Shown here one piece after another: positions 22,201-32,637 of a stretch of 64,000 nt of DNA (the first letter of the stretch is position 1; each line of letters opens with the position of its first letter). The notes under the pieces were generated by a model, which was not told the DNA's origin, did no database searches, and was given only the letters and a program-made list of their open reading frames with translations. The stretch is from Camellia lanceoleosa (lineage: Eukaryota; Streptophyta; Magnoliopsida; Ericales; Theaceae): contig CM045770.1 in NCBI GenBank assembly GCA_025200525.1, positions 82,455,647 to 82,519,646 of the forward strand. Reading direction: 5' to 3'. A program made the position numbers and the translations under genes.

Positions 22201-24164
22201 TCAATTTTCAAATGAGCCATTATATCATATTAACTCATCATCTGAATTGTTATTATGAATAAGAATAAATAAAATGTATATTAAAATTTTAGTTTTTTTT
22301 TTATTATTTACATTTTTTGATTTTTAATGAATGGACAATAATACACAGCAGACTTTTATTCTACAATAGCTAAAGTGTCACATGTGGTATGCTAATTTAT
22401 TTACGACTTCATGCGTCAATACGACATTAATTTAAGCAAAATTCTATTCATGCAAAAAGTTTGAATAGAAAACATCACAAAAATAATGTGACATTACTAT
22501 TATTGTAGTGTTTTGTTGTGATTTATGAGTGTTTAGTGCAGGCCATTTTATGTATTAGTATTTAGTACAAAATTTTCATGGGCTAAACTTACATAAAAAA
22601 ATTCTAATACAATTATTTTTAAACTATTGTACTTATATCTAATTTACCCTTATAATCATATGTCACACCATCATTAGTGAGTGATATAGAGAGTATGATG
22701 TGGTACGTGAACATAGAGCTTTTTACTCTATGGATCATTAATGAGCCACGTAAGTGTAAAACTATGAAAATAATGGACTGACGTTGATGGTTGTCGAAAT
22801 TTCAGTAGGTAGAAATTATTATTTATTTATTTTTAAGTAGGTAAGAAATTTAAAGAGGTAGGAATTTTTAAAATATTTTTTGTGATATAATACAATAGAA
22901 GAATGATGTGTAGTTACAATTTTACAATAAAATATAATTTCATCAATAAATAGTTTATTTTAAATAATAGGTTTGAATTCATTGACATTATACTATATTT
23001 AGTTTCTATTTATATGTAGTATTACTCAATAAGAGTATTTAAAAAATTCAATAGAACCAATAAATTGACTAGACTAGTCCAAATCGTATGATTTGATTCG
23101 ATTTTTTGAGAGAACTAATTAAGTTTTTGTTCCAAGCGATTAGGAATTGTTAATCGTGGTTCACTTTCCAAATTAACACTCAAAAAAACTGAGTACAACC
23201 GAATCATTCCTTATTTATATGATTGTTATACTGCTTTATATTATTGATAAGGAAAATGATTTGGAATCCTAAAAAAGCCCCCCTTAATCCCCAAAACGAC
23301 GTCGTTTTGGGGATTTTTTTTTTTGGTCTCAAAATTCGGGGGATTAGGTCTCCCCAAATTAGGGGGATGTAGCATGGTCCGATTGATAAATACATTTATG
23401 TAGTACCTAGTAAGTATATAACATGAAGAATTTTATGTATATTTACACATGTTATATAAGTTAGAATATTATGAAAATTTTAAGTATGTTTGTGAATCTT
23501 TTGAAATGTAGAATTAAATTTTTTTTTTATATTGGATTTGATAATATGATATACGTACCATAGAATTGAGCCACTTTTATGGTTTAGTTCCTATTCAATT
23601 TTGAAGGTAGTATAATTTAGTTTAAATCTTAAATTTTTTATTTCGTTGAGATCAATTAGCTCTTCGTTTACTTTAAAATTGAATCAAATGATTTGTGAAC
23701 ATCCCTACTACTTGCACATGATTTTCTTTCGTTTAGATTGGGAAGAAGGTTAATATTTTTTTTTTTATAAAAATATGTCTATTTATTTTTAAATGAAGAT
23801 TAAACTACTCAAACGACCTGTCTGCTCAATATCTAGACAAACCATGATTTAAATATATAATGTAACTCAAATGTATAATTACTTATCTCCTGCCACGCAC
23901 TACTAGCTAAGTATATATTTGCATCCAACTATTTGCCACAGGACAGATGTTGTTGCAAATAATTAGTTTTCTTGTTTTTTAATACTTACTAGCGACAATC
24001 ATTACTGTCACTATTAGCAATGGAATTTTAAGAGGCGGCCATAAACAAATGATTTTTTGTGGGCATGTTTGGTGTAATTTATTATAAATTAAAAGTTAAT
24101 AATCAGAAAGTAAATTTCAACCGTGATAAAATTGTAAGGTTGCATCGAACAATCTAACACATAC
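22201..24164. other. AT-rich intergenic DNA between LINE and Tat element
   Basis: No gene seen. It holds a 30-bp perfect palindrome at 23286-23315 and otherwise only AT-rich low-complexity DNA. Confidence 0.6.
23286..23315. other. 30-bp perfect palindrome with GACGTC core
   Basis: Each half is 15 bp; the left half is AATCCCCAAAACGAC. The centre GACGTC is an ACGT-core site of the kind bZIP factors bind. It could also be the remnant of a foldback element. The related string AAAACGACGTC occurs inside the MITE at 63727-63845. Confidence 0.8.
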
Positions 24165-24609
24165 TGTACGAGGACGAAATAATTCTTCTCGTATGATCCT
24201 GTTGATCAAGTTTGCGCTCCCCCAAACGTCGTCGCTTTGCTTCCTGAAAACACAAACGTGAGCTAATCGGCGGGTGTGTGCTGGAAACCCCTCCAATGCC
24301 TAAGTCAGCAACTAGACAATAGACAATAAGCTCTGTGTATTCTAGAGTGAGAATTATGATACCTGCACATAGGTTCTGTTGTGAGTTTTTATAGCTTTTG
24401 CCTGGCACAATCCTAGTAGGACTCTTATTCCTCAATATAGAGTCCTCCTAGGAATCACACTCTTGAAAGATAATACTTATTCTTCAACACCCTCCTCACT
24501 GCTTAAACCAAGTGAGATGGTTTTACTACGGCTGAATAACAGTATGATTGAGCTAACACTAGGCCCTTTAACATACTCAATCTGGTGCTTTCATATGCAA
24601 GGCCTAGCT
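24165..24609 (-). repeat. Tat element 1, left LTR (3' LTR)
   Basis: 445 bp beginning TGTACGAGG. It is colinear with 51602-52076 apart from scattered substitutions and a 30-bp duplication in the other copy. The inner edge is placed where similarity stops (GGCCTAGCT). The expected CA terminus and TSD could not be fixed. Confidence 0.75.
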
Positions 24610-25853
24610 CGGTCCCTGTTCACTTATACCCCGGTTTGGCTGTTTAGACTGAGCTAACCGTAGCAGTCCCAACCGAGCTAACAAGGGTGATGTCCAATTT
24701 GTGAAGCCCAAACACCTTGGCCCATAGCTTGGCCCAAACTTCTCTTGGCTTAAGCTCGTTAGTGTTTAGATTGAGCTACAACAGCTCATATCTCGGTCCG
24801 ACGTGCTGCCCAACTTCCAAAGAAGCCTTTTCCTTAGCTCGGCCCAATTTATTTATAAATTACCCTCTTAATTCTATCTACACAGCATGATTTGGGATTA
24901 CTTGTTACCTACCGAGCTATAAGTTAGCCCTCAACCGAGCTAAATTGTTACCGGGCTACCACTTTGTCCGGTCAAAAAACGTCTTTTCAGTCGCTGCACA
25001 TCTGAATCGCTTACGATTCTCTGGGACACGTGGCGAGCTCTCATTGGTTGAACATAGCTGCCATAGCCGCCTTCGTACCTTGCAAAATTTGAACAGTCCC
25101 ATCCAAATTCACGCTTTATACAAAAAAAACCCTATTCTTCCAAATCAAACACCCCATTATTCATCTTCTCCTTCTCTTCGTGTCTCTGAGATTCCATTCT
25201 CACGCTCAAAACACCTACAAAGCTTGTGTTCCTGCTGGAGCCCGTTCAATCTTGACCTTTGTCCCTCCACATCAAAGCTGTAAGTAACTCAATCCTTTCA
25301 TTTTCTTCGTTCTGCTTTGTGAATATATATAGTATAGAAACACATTCACATGTTTTTTTGAAATACATTACTATAGTTTTCACACGAATAGGCAAGAACC
25401 TCTTTAGACCATAATCACACTCACTGGGTTCACAAACAATCTGTAATGGGACGCTTTCGATTCAGAATCACACCACGATCGGGATAGGAAGTTGTTTACC
25501 ATAGGTGTGTATTAGACCGAGCTGGAAACCATACCCAACGACCGAACTAAGATTGGAGCCAGACCTTTTGATCGGGCTAGCGGCCCTGAGTGAGCCCTCC
25601 TGTTCGACCGAACTGAAAATACCATGTTCCCCGAATGTGATCGAGCTAGGTTTTTCCATTTTTTTTTTTGTTTATAAATTGACTCTTCACTTAGTCCGGT
25701 CCAGTTGTCTGGGCATAACACTTCTTATCTTCACTTTGCAGATTCTGACTAGGTTGGCCAGGCACACCTTTGCATGCTCAACCGAGATACTCAACGTCAT
25801 CTCAACACCGAGCTAGCACTCCAGGTTAAGTTAAACATAATTTTAAGTTATAA
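24610..25853 (+). promoter_or_regulatory. Region upstream of the antisense gene of Tat element 1
   Basis: Non-coding DNA ahead of the plus-strand block at 25854. A G-box CACGTG lies at 25027-25032, ATTGG (a CCAAT complement) near 25043, and a weak TATA-like string near 25116. A donor GTAAGT at 25280 and an acceptor TTTGCAG ending at 25741 suggest a 5' UTR intron. CCGAGCTA-like strings recur. Promoter function is inferred from these short motifs only. Confidence 0.35.
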
Positions 25854-27940
25854 ATGGGCAAATATCGATTCCTAGTAAACTCACCAGGGGCTATTGTCGA
25901 ATTCCGCAAGGACTACAATATCTCTGATGACGTCCACCTTTCACTAGCCTAGCTAGATACAACCCCATGGGGAAAACCAGGCTTTGTTCCCTTCACCGTC
26001 ATATCCATTGTACAAGCCGGACTCCGATTCCCTGTTTAACCACTATTATGCGAATTTCTTAGGAATAGAAGACTCTGTTCGACCCAACTAAGCACCAATT
26101 CTCATAGAATAATAAACGGTATCGCCGAGCTAAATCGCCGGCTTGGCCTTAACCTCGGTTTAGCCGAGCTATTTCATCAGTACTCACTTGGCCAGAATGA
26201 AGATGGCTGAGTGTACTATTTAAGAATAAGAAGACGCCGAGAGAAAATAATCAAAAACACACTAGACAAAGACGTTAATGACGACGACTTTTTCTGGGTC
26301 TCGGGCAACTTTAAAGACCAGAAAGCCCAGATATCGGGCTACCGCATTAACTAGAATAAAGGAACAGCCGATATGAATACCTCGGCTTAGTTTATCCCTT
26401 TTTTGTTCTTGCTGTTTACAAGTTTTACACCGCGTTAACCGTTGTTTTTTACCTTATGCAGAATTGAACCAGTTAAAGTCATAATACCAATACCCCAATT
26501 TAGACGCACTCCACGCCGTGCTTTGGTGCCGCGATCGAGGTTGGGCCGAGCTACTCAATTTTGAACTAACGTATAGATATAGTGGACGGAGGAAGATCAG
26601 GGTAACTGACTTCCTTCTAGAGCTTTCACCAGAACTAGATCCAGATCCAACTCTTCCCCAAATCAACCTTATTTCCCTAACCGAAGAACAAGAGATGGCA
26701 AAGCGCCGAGCTGTGCGAGCCCTAATCACCAAGATAACTTCAATTCCAGACAGCGCGGTCCAGACTGAGACAACTCCAGTTGGTCAAACAATTGATGCAG
26801 TGGTGGCCCTCCCAACAGCCCATGCTTCGTCATCCCGGTCGAGAAAGTGCGCTCGGACTCCTCAATCGAGCCACAACACCTTGTGGATGACGACGACACC
26901 TTGCTCCCCCAATCCGCGCAACCGAGTCTAGAGCCCGTGGGTTCTGACCGTGCTAGCCCTTTTGAATGGGCACCAAAGATAACATACAAGAATCGACCTA
27001 CTTCCAGCACCGATTCGGTGGTAGCAAACAAGGACCACTCGTTTGCTTTCAATCTTGCCAAAAGCGTGTATCTGCCCGCCGACATGGAGCATCACGAACA
27101 CCTTACTGAGCTAAAGGCCATCCGCTCGGCAACAAAGTCGATGGTGTTGGTAAGTTCTCCCTTTGCTAGTCTTTCCAGTTCACACATCTGTTTGCACGGT
27201 TTTAGTTATAATCGCTATCTCTCCTTTTGCAGGCCATGCAGAAGAATCACATTGCTCATAAGTGCGTGCTGGAGCTCCGTAAGGTAGCACGGTTGGCTGT
27301 TGCAGACGCTGATACAAAAATGGCCGAGCTAAACGAGGCCAAGCAAAAGATGACCAAACTTGAATCTGAAATAGCTCGACTCACCGGGTTGGTTAGCTCG
27401 GCCGAAGCAGATAAGTAGAAGGCCTTGGCCGAGCGAAAAGACAAATAACTGCACGAGCTGGTTAAGCTTGAGAAAAAGAAGGATGCAGAGATCGCCGAAC
27501 TGAAGAAGAGTGCGGACGATGCTGAAGACCGCGGCTATAAGGAAGGGAAGGCCACCTACATCCTGTAATGTGAAGCTGCCAAGGACATATTTTTCAAATG
27601 CGGATGGAAGACAGCTTTGTCAAAGCTCGGTTATGGCCAAGAAATCGAGGTCTTCCAGAACCCTCCTCCGCACTTCATTCCGAGCTATATGGCGGACTAC
27701 GCCAATGCTATTCAGCAAAAATTTCTTCAAGTAGAAGAGGAAGATGAGGCATCCTTGGAGCCCAACAACACCCCGGCTTCTACTAATGATCCTGCTCTCC
27801 AAACCACCCAGTCAGCTCGGGTGGAGCCCTTGGTGCCCAGTACGGTTGAAGATGTGACCGACCTTGCTGTTGGAATCGGGCTACGGAGTGATGAGACTCG
27901 AGTTGACCTGGATGCAGATTTGGATGATCTTTTTGCCTGA
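25854..27940 (+). pseudogene. Antisense extra gene of Tat element 1 (aORF)
   Basis: Gene-like sequence on the strand opposite to the retrotransposon. ATG at 25854 opens a frame with VEFRKDYNISDDVHLSLA, then a stop. Further pieces read IVQAGLRFPV, FLLELSPELDPDP and FEWAPKITYKNRPTS, then FAFNLAKSVYLPADMEHHEHL. A real-looking intron (GTAAGT at 27150, TTTTGCAG ending 27232) joins KSMVL to AMQKNHIAHKCVLELRK in frame. A Lys/Glu/Ala-rich coiled-coil follows and an acidic tail ends DLDADLDDLFA at 27940. The same motifs occur in element 2. From memory it resembles the plant 'putative gypsy type transposon' family. Function unknown. Several stops make it a pseudogene. Confidence 0.6.
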
Positions 27941-28147
27941 CTTTGTATTTTCTTCTTTTGATATCAATTTCTGAAGGCATTTGTAATCGGGCTGAAGCTC
28001 CACTTTTTGTCTTGAATGAAATCTACCTTCTTTTTGGTCAGTTTATTTACATACCTCTGTTTATTTTTCAACTCTGGTTTGCATAAAGTTTTAACATTTT
28101 CTGGCCGAGATACTTATCTCGATCTTGGAACCTTATAATTTGTTTGG

Positions 28148-28870
28148 TCATACCTGCCAACCTCTTCAGCCGACATAACAGTTATTTCGGCTGAAGAGAG
28201 ATAACTATCAATTATTTTGGCCAACCTCTTCAGCCTAGATCTTGATCTCGGCTGAAGAGAGATAAGTGTTGGTTATTCTTGCCAACCTCTTCAGCCTAGA
28301 TCCTGATCTCGGCTAAAGAGAGATAAGTGTTGGTTATTCCTGCCAACCTCTTCAGCCTAGATCCTGATCTCGGCTGAAGAGAGATAAGTGTTGTCTTTTC
28401 CTGCCAACCTTTTCAGCTTAGATCTTGATCTTGACTGAAGAGAGATAAGTGTTGGTTATTCCTGCCAACCTCTTCAGCTTAGATCCTGATCTCGGCTGAA
28501 GAGAGATAAGTGTTGGTTATTCCTGATCTCGACTGAAGAGAGATAAGTGTTGGTTATTCTTGCCAACCTCTTCAGCTTAGATCCTGATCTCGGCAGAAGA
28601 GAGATAAGTGTTGGCTTTTCAAGAACCTCTTGACTAGATCGATCTCTATTTGAAGAGATAAGTGTTGGTTATTCTTGCCAACCTCTTCAGCCTAGATCCT
28701 AATCTTGGCTGAAGAGAGATAAGTGTTGGCTTTTCCTGCCAACCTCTTCAGCCCAGATCTTGATCTCGGCTGAAGAGAGATAAGTGTTGGTTATTCTGGC
28801 CAACGTTCTTCAACCTAGATCCTAATCTTGGCTGAAGAAAGCTTAATGTTTGGTTATCCCTGCCAAACTT
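28148..28870 (+). repeat. 61-bp tandem hairpin array in Tat element 1
   Basis: About 12 units, two of them partial, of 61 bp. Each contains CTCTTCAGCC and GGCTGAAGAG, which pair as a 10-bp stem, with AGATC/GATCT pairing inside. The array lies between the integrase stop (28997, minus strand) and the end of the antisense block (27940, plus strand), so it separates two convergent 3' ends. Units differ by a few substitutions each. Confidence 0.9.
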
Positions 28871-28996
28871 TCTGGTTGCTCCTTGCTGGTAATGTCTGAG
28901 AACAACTATTACAATAGAGAGATTTATGTTAAAAAAAAAGAGAGAAAGTAATCTACTTGTTTTATTTGAAAAAATGAAAATTACAAATACTTTAAA

Positions 28997-30084
28997 CTAA
29001 AAATAAAAGGGCTTGAGATTGGCAGCGTTCCATGGCCTGGAAATAGCTTTGTTGTTTCCATCCTCCAAGTGATATGCCTCTTTTCCTACTAAACCAACTA
29101 TTGTGTATGGTCCTTCCCAGTTAGGTCCTAGCTTGCCATCTCTGGGTACCAAAGTGTTACCCATTACTTTGCGCAATACCCAATCCCCAATCTTGAATTG
29201 TCTCGCATGCACTATTTTGTTGTATTTTCTGGATAGCTCCTACTGGTATGAAGCAATGTGGACTAGAGCTTTTTCCCTTCTTTTTTCTGCCAGGTCAAGT
29301 TCCAAGGTTATGGCTTCTCTATTCAAGTATGGGTCAAAATTTTCACTTATAATGGTGAGAAGGCCTACTTCTAGTGGGATTACTGTCTCCATGCCATAGG
29401 CCAAAGAAAAAGGTGTTTCTCCAGTTGATCGCCGAGGTGTGGTACGATAAGCCCATAAAACATGAGGAAGCTCCTCAGCCCACTTCCCTTTTGATTTTTC
29501 CAATCTTTTCTTTAAGCCATCTAAGACGACTTTGTTTGAAGCTTCAGCCTGGCCGTTTGCTTGAGGGTATGTAGGTGTAGAGTTATAGAATTCTATCTTG
29601 TATTCCTCGCAAAAGCCTCTGAAGATTTTTCCATCGAACTGAGTACCATTGTCAGATATCAGTGCTTTGGGTATGCCGAATCGGGTTATGATATTCTGCC
29701 AGACAAACTTCTTTACATCCTTCTCTTTTATTGATGCGAGTGCTTCAGCCTCTACCCATTTTGTGAAGTAGTCCGTTGCCGCGAGAAAGAACTTTCTATT
29801 GCCGGGTGCTGTTGGAAGTGGTCTTACTATGTCTAGGCCCCACATTGCAAAGGGCCATGGGTTAGTTAATGGTAAAAGCTCTCTGGCTGGTTGATGTATC
29901 TGGTGTGCGAACTTCTAACATTTCTTGCACCTCTTGACGTACTTCTCAGAGTCTGCTTGCATGTATGGCCACCAATATCCTTGTGAGATTGCTCTGTAAG
30001 CCAATGTTCTTCCTCCTTGGTGGCTTCCGCATACGCCTTTATGTATCTCGAACAAAAACGCCTCGACCTTGCTAGGATGGACAC
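28997..30084 (-). pseudogene. Integrase of Tat element 1, nearly complete
   Basis: Catalyses insertion of the element cDNA. Starting from 30084, the zinc-binding H2C2 region reads EIHKGVCGSHQGGRTL and VKRCKKC, followed by a TAG near 29919. The core (29240-29845) has all three acidic residues: MWGLDIVRPLP, LISDNGTQFDGK and PTYPQANGQAEASN, the DD-35-E signature. The C-terminal part at 28997-29212 reads KIGDWVLRKVM, LGPNWEGPYTIVG and PWNAANLKPFYF. A stop between zinc domain and core and a break between core and C-terminus prevent a full product. Confidence 0.88.
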
Positions 30085-30146
30085 ATTTTAAGTAAGGTCC
30101 TTTGAAGGATTTTTTTATATAATGCCAATGATGGATAGAGTCAAAA

Positions 30147-31055
30147 TCACTGTGACTTTGCTATTATTTTGTTGGCATCTTTCTTCTCTTTAAGCAGGAT
30201 GCCATCTTTTAAGAACAGTATGATGGGATCCATCCATGAAAGGCCTAGTTCAGCACAACATACCTCAGCTACTTCAAGTTCTTCAATGCTTGGTCTGGGT
30301 AGGAAGTCGATGAGTAATGGGTGTGAGATAGATGTATCTGTCATTGAAGCAAAACCTGTTAGCTCGTCTGCTCTGCTGTTCTCTTCTTGGTCAATTTGCT
30401 CTATCCGAACTACTTCGAACTTCATGATCTCCTTTCTGACTAACACTTGGTACTTAGCCATCCTCTCATCTTTTGCCTCGTAGTTGCCTGAAATCTGGTT
30501 TACTACCAGCTGGGAGTCGCTGTAAACCATCAGCTTGGTGGCCTTCATGAAAAGTGTTGATCTTAGGTCTGCTAAAATTGCTTCATATTCCACCTCATTG
30601 TTTGATGCTGAGAAGCCAAGGTTGACTACTTGTTCCACTAATAGGCCATCTGGTGAGATGAGAACTATGCCAAGTCCTGCACCGTGCCTATTGGATGCTC
30701 CATCCATGAAGAGCTTCCACATCTCTCTAACGAACAGTTTCCAGCAAGTAGAGGGGTCAGATGATGTTTTGGGGTCAAGTGAGTTGTTGATGTTTTCTTC
30801 CAAGTCCATATCTGATGTTAGGGTTTGTTTCTCACTATCTACATGCCCTAAGTTTTTACTTGTTGGTGAGTCTTTGCCAGAAATAGCATGGTTTGCCCTT
30901 TCTTCCTTTTCTTCAATCCTGTAAGGCCTGGAATGTAGCTGGGCATCTTGTTTTGGGGGCTGCGCAGTTCCTGCGGCACTTTCCATCCCCACTTCTGTTG
31001 TATCAGTTAAATAAACTAGGCAGATGTGATGACTTCCTAGTGTGAACTCGGCCAC
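30147..31055 (-). pseudogene. RNase H (RVT_3 type) of Tat element 1
   Basis: Second RNase H domain, typical of the Tat lineage. It shows [18 protein letters not shown] (first Asp), [16 protein letters not shown] (Glu), [13 protein letters not shown] (Asp) and a final Asp region [13 protein letters not shown], so the acidic catalytic set looks complete. The frame is open for 302 residues, the longest intact stretch in this element. Just downstream, [17 protein letters not shown] leads into integrase. Confidence 0.85.
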
Positions 31056-31070
31056 AAAGTCTGCCAGAGC

Positions 31071-31576
31071 TTAGGCTTTTATTGCGATTCTGGGTTGAAA
31101 CTTGATATCAAATTGTCCCAGCTCTACTGCCCATTTCAAAATTTGTCCCGAAAAGTCCGCCCTCTCAAACAAGGCTTTTAATGGGAAGGCTGTCTGGACA
31201 ATTATGGTGTGGGCATGAAAATAATGTGACAGCTTCCGTGAGACCATCATCAAAGCCAAGGCCAGCTTTCCAATGGTAGGTACCTTGTTTTAGCATCCAA
31301 CAAGGTTTTGCTAACATAAAATATGGACAGGTGTTGGATTCCTTCTGCTCTGACCAACACTGCGCTGACTACATGCTGTGAGACTGCCAAGTACAAAACG
31401 AGTTCTTCTCCTGGCACTGGTGTTACTAATAATGGGGAAGAGGTCATGTAGTCCTTTAGGCTCTCTAAGGCATGGTCACACTCTTCATCCCACTCAAATT
31501 TGGCTTTCAAAGCTTGGAAGAATGGTCGACATCTATCTGACGACCGACTTATGAACCGGTTGAGTGCGGCTGCTAG
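31071..31576 (-). pseudogene. RT connection and first RNase H of Tat element 1
   Basis: Continues the RT after the insertion at 31577-37407. It reads ALNRFISRSSDRCRPFFQ and then FEWDEECDHALESLKDYM, VLYLAVSQHVVSAVLV and TRYLPLESWPWL (31250-31591 frame), then ILKWAVELGQFDIKFQPR (31071-31259). This is the RT-connection and RNase H of Ty3/gypsy elements. A frameshift lies near 31255. Confidence 0.82.
31572..31576. repeat. 5-bp TSD (GCTAG), left
   Basis: GCTAG, matching 37408-37412, around the solo LTR 31577-37407. Confidence 0.85.
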
Positions 31577-32637
31577 TGTGACAACCTTCACCTCTGATTA
31601 GTGTTAAACTGTGATTAAGCATGATAAGTAATGGATTAAGGTGAAATCCTGAACTGATTGCATGAGTGTGTTGCTTTAATTGTATTTCTATCTGTTTGTT
31701 ATCGAATGATGTGTTCATGTTTCAATTTCGAACTACGAATTGAAAGCCTTATCGGCAACCGATTCAGAAATTGGTTAGTGTTATATGTTAATTAGGATTT
31801 ATGTGATTTTATGGTAGGTTTAATTAAAATTCAATTTGAAATGATTAAATTAGAATTGTTAATGTTTAATTAATTGAACCTAGTTATTTACTACTATGCC
31901 ATTGAGTGGGCCGCCCTTATAAACATTGTTTGGGGCTTGATTTATGCATTTGATACATCATCTCATCCACCTCCAAGACCAAACCGAGAGAGAGAGAGGG
32001 AGAGTAGGAGAAAAGAATTGATTCAATAAGAATTAGCTTGGAGATTTAGAAGAAATTGAAGAGAATTTGCAAAATTGGGCTTCCATACTTAGAATTCAAA
32101 GCTTAAGATAGGGAATTCTTTCTCTTAATTGTGAATTTAAGTTGTTTCTTGCATGGTTCATGGAAATATTGGAGGTTAGAGTCAAGTTTTAACCTAAAGA
32201 GTTGAATTGAGAAGCAATGTGTGCATGCATATTCATATCATAGTATTTTGAAGTTGTTTTGCATGAAATTCTTATATACATGTTCATATTTTGGTTATAG
32301 TCCTTGAATTCATCATGTTCTTGAGCTCAATCTTGCATTTGGTCATGCTTTGGAGCATTGGAATTCATAAGAACTCTTGCATGTTATGTTTTTACATTGT
32401 TCATGAAAGTTTCATTGAAATTGTGTTCAATTGGCTTACCTTTGGGCTTGATTTTACAAAATAATCTTTGAAACATGTTGTATTATGGGTTTCTAAGTGT
32501 TTTCCAGAAAATTAGCCTAGAAAAATCGAATTTGAAGCTTTTGAGGTTGAGTTTTGTGCTTGAGGACCAATCTGGAAATTCCAAATTTTTGATCCACGCT
32601 CGAGCGGAGGACCTTACGCTCAAGCGTTGTAGACACC

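Noticed and set aside
17011..22210. AATTTTCA as TSD of the second LINE
   Set aside because: Eight AT-rich bases in AT-rich DNA are too weak. The 5' end of the element is left approximate.
23360..23707. Possible second hAT element (TAGGGGGATGT...ACATCCCTA)
   Set aside because: The short ends match roughly, but the 8-bp flanks (CCCCAAAT and CTACTTGC) differ.
24154..24435. Minus-strand ORF similar to 51516-51902
   Set aside because: Both are readings of the two LTRs of Tat element 1, not a gene.
28148..28870. CRISPR-like regular repeats
   Set aside because: Units are contiguous with no unique spacers, the genome is eukaryotic, and the array lies inside a retrotransposon.
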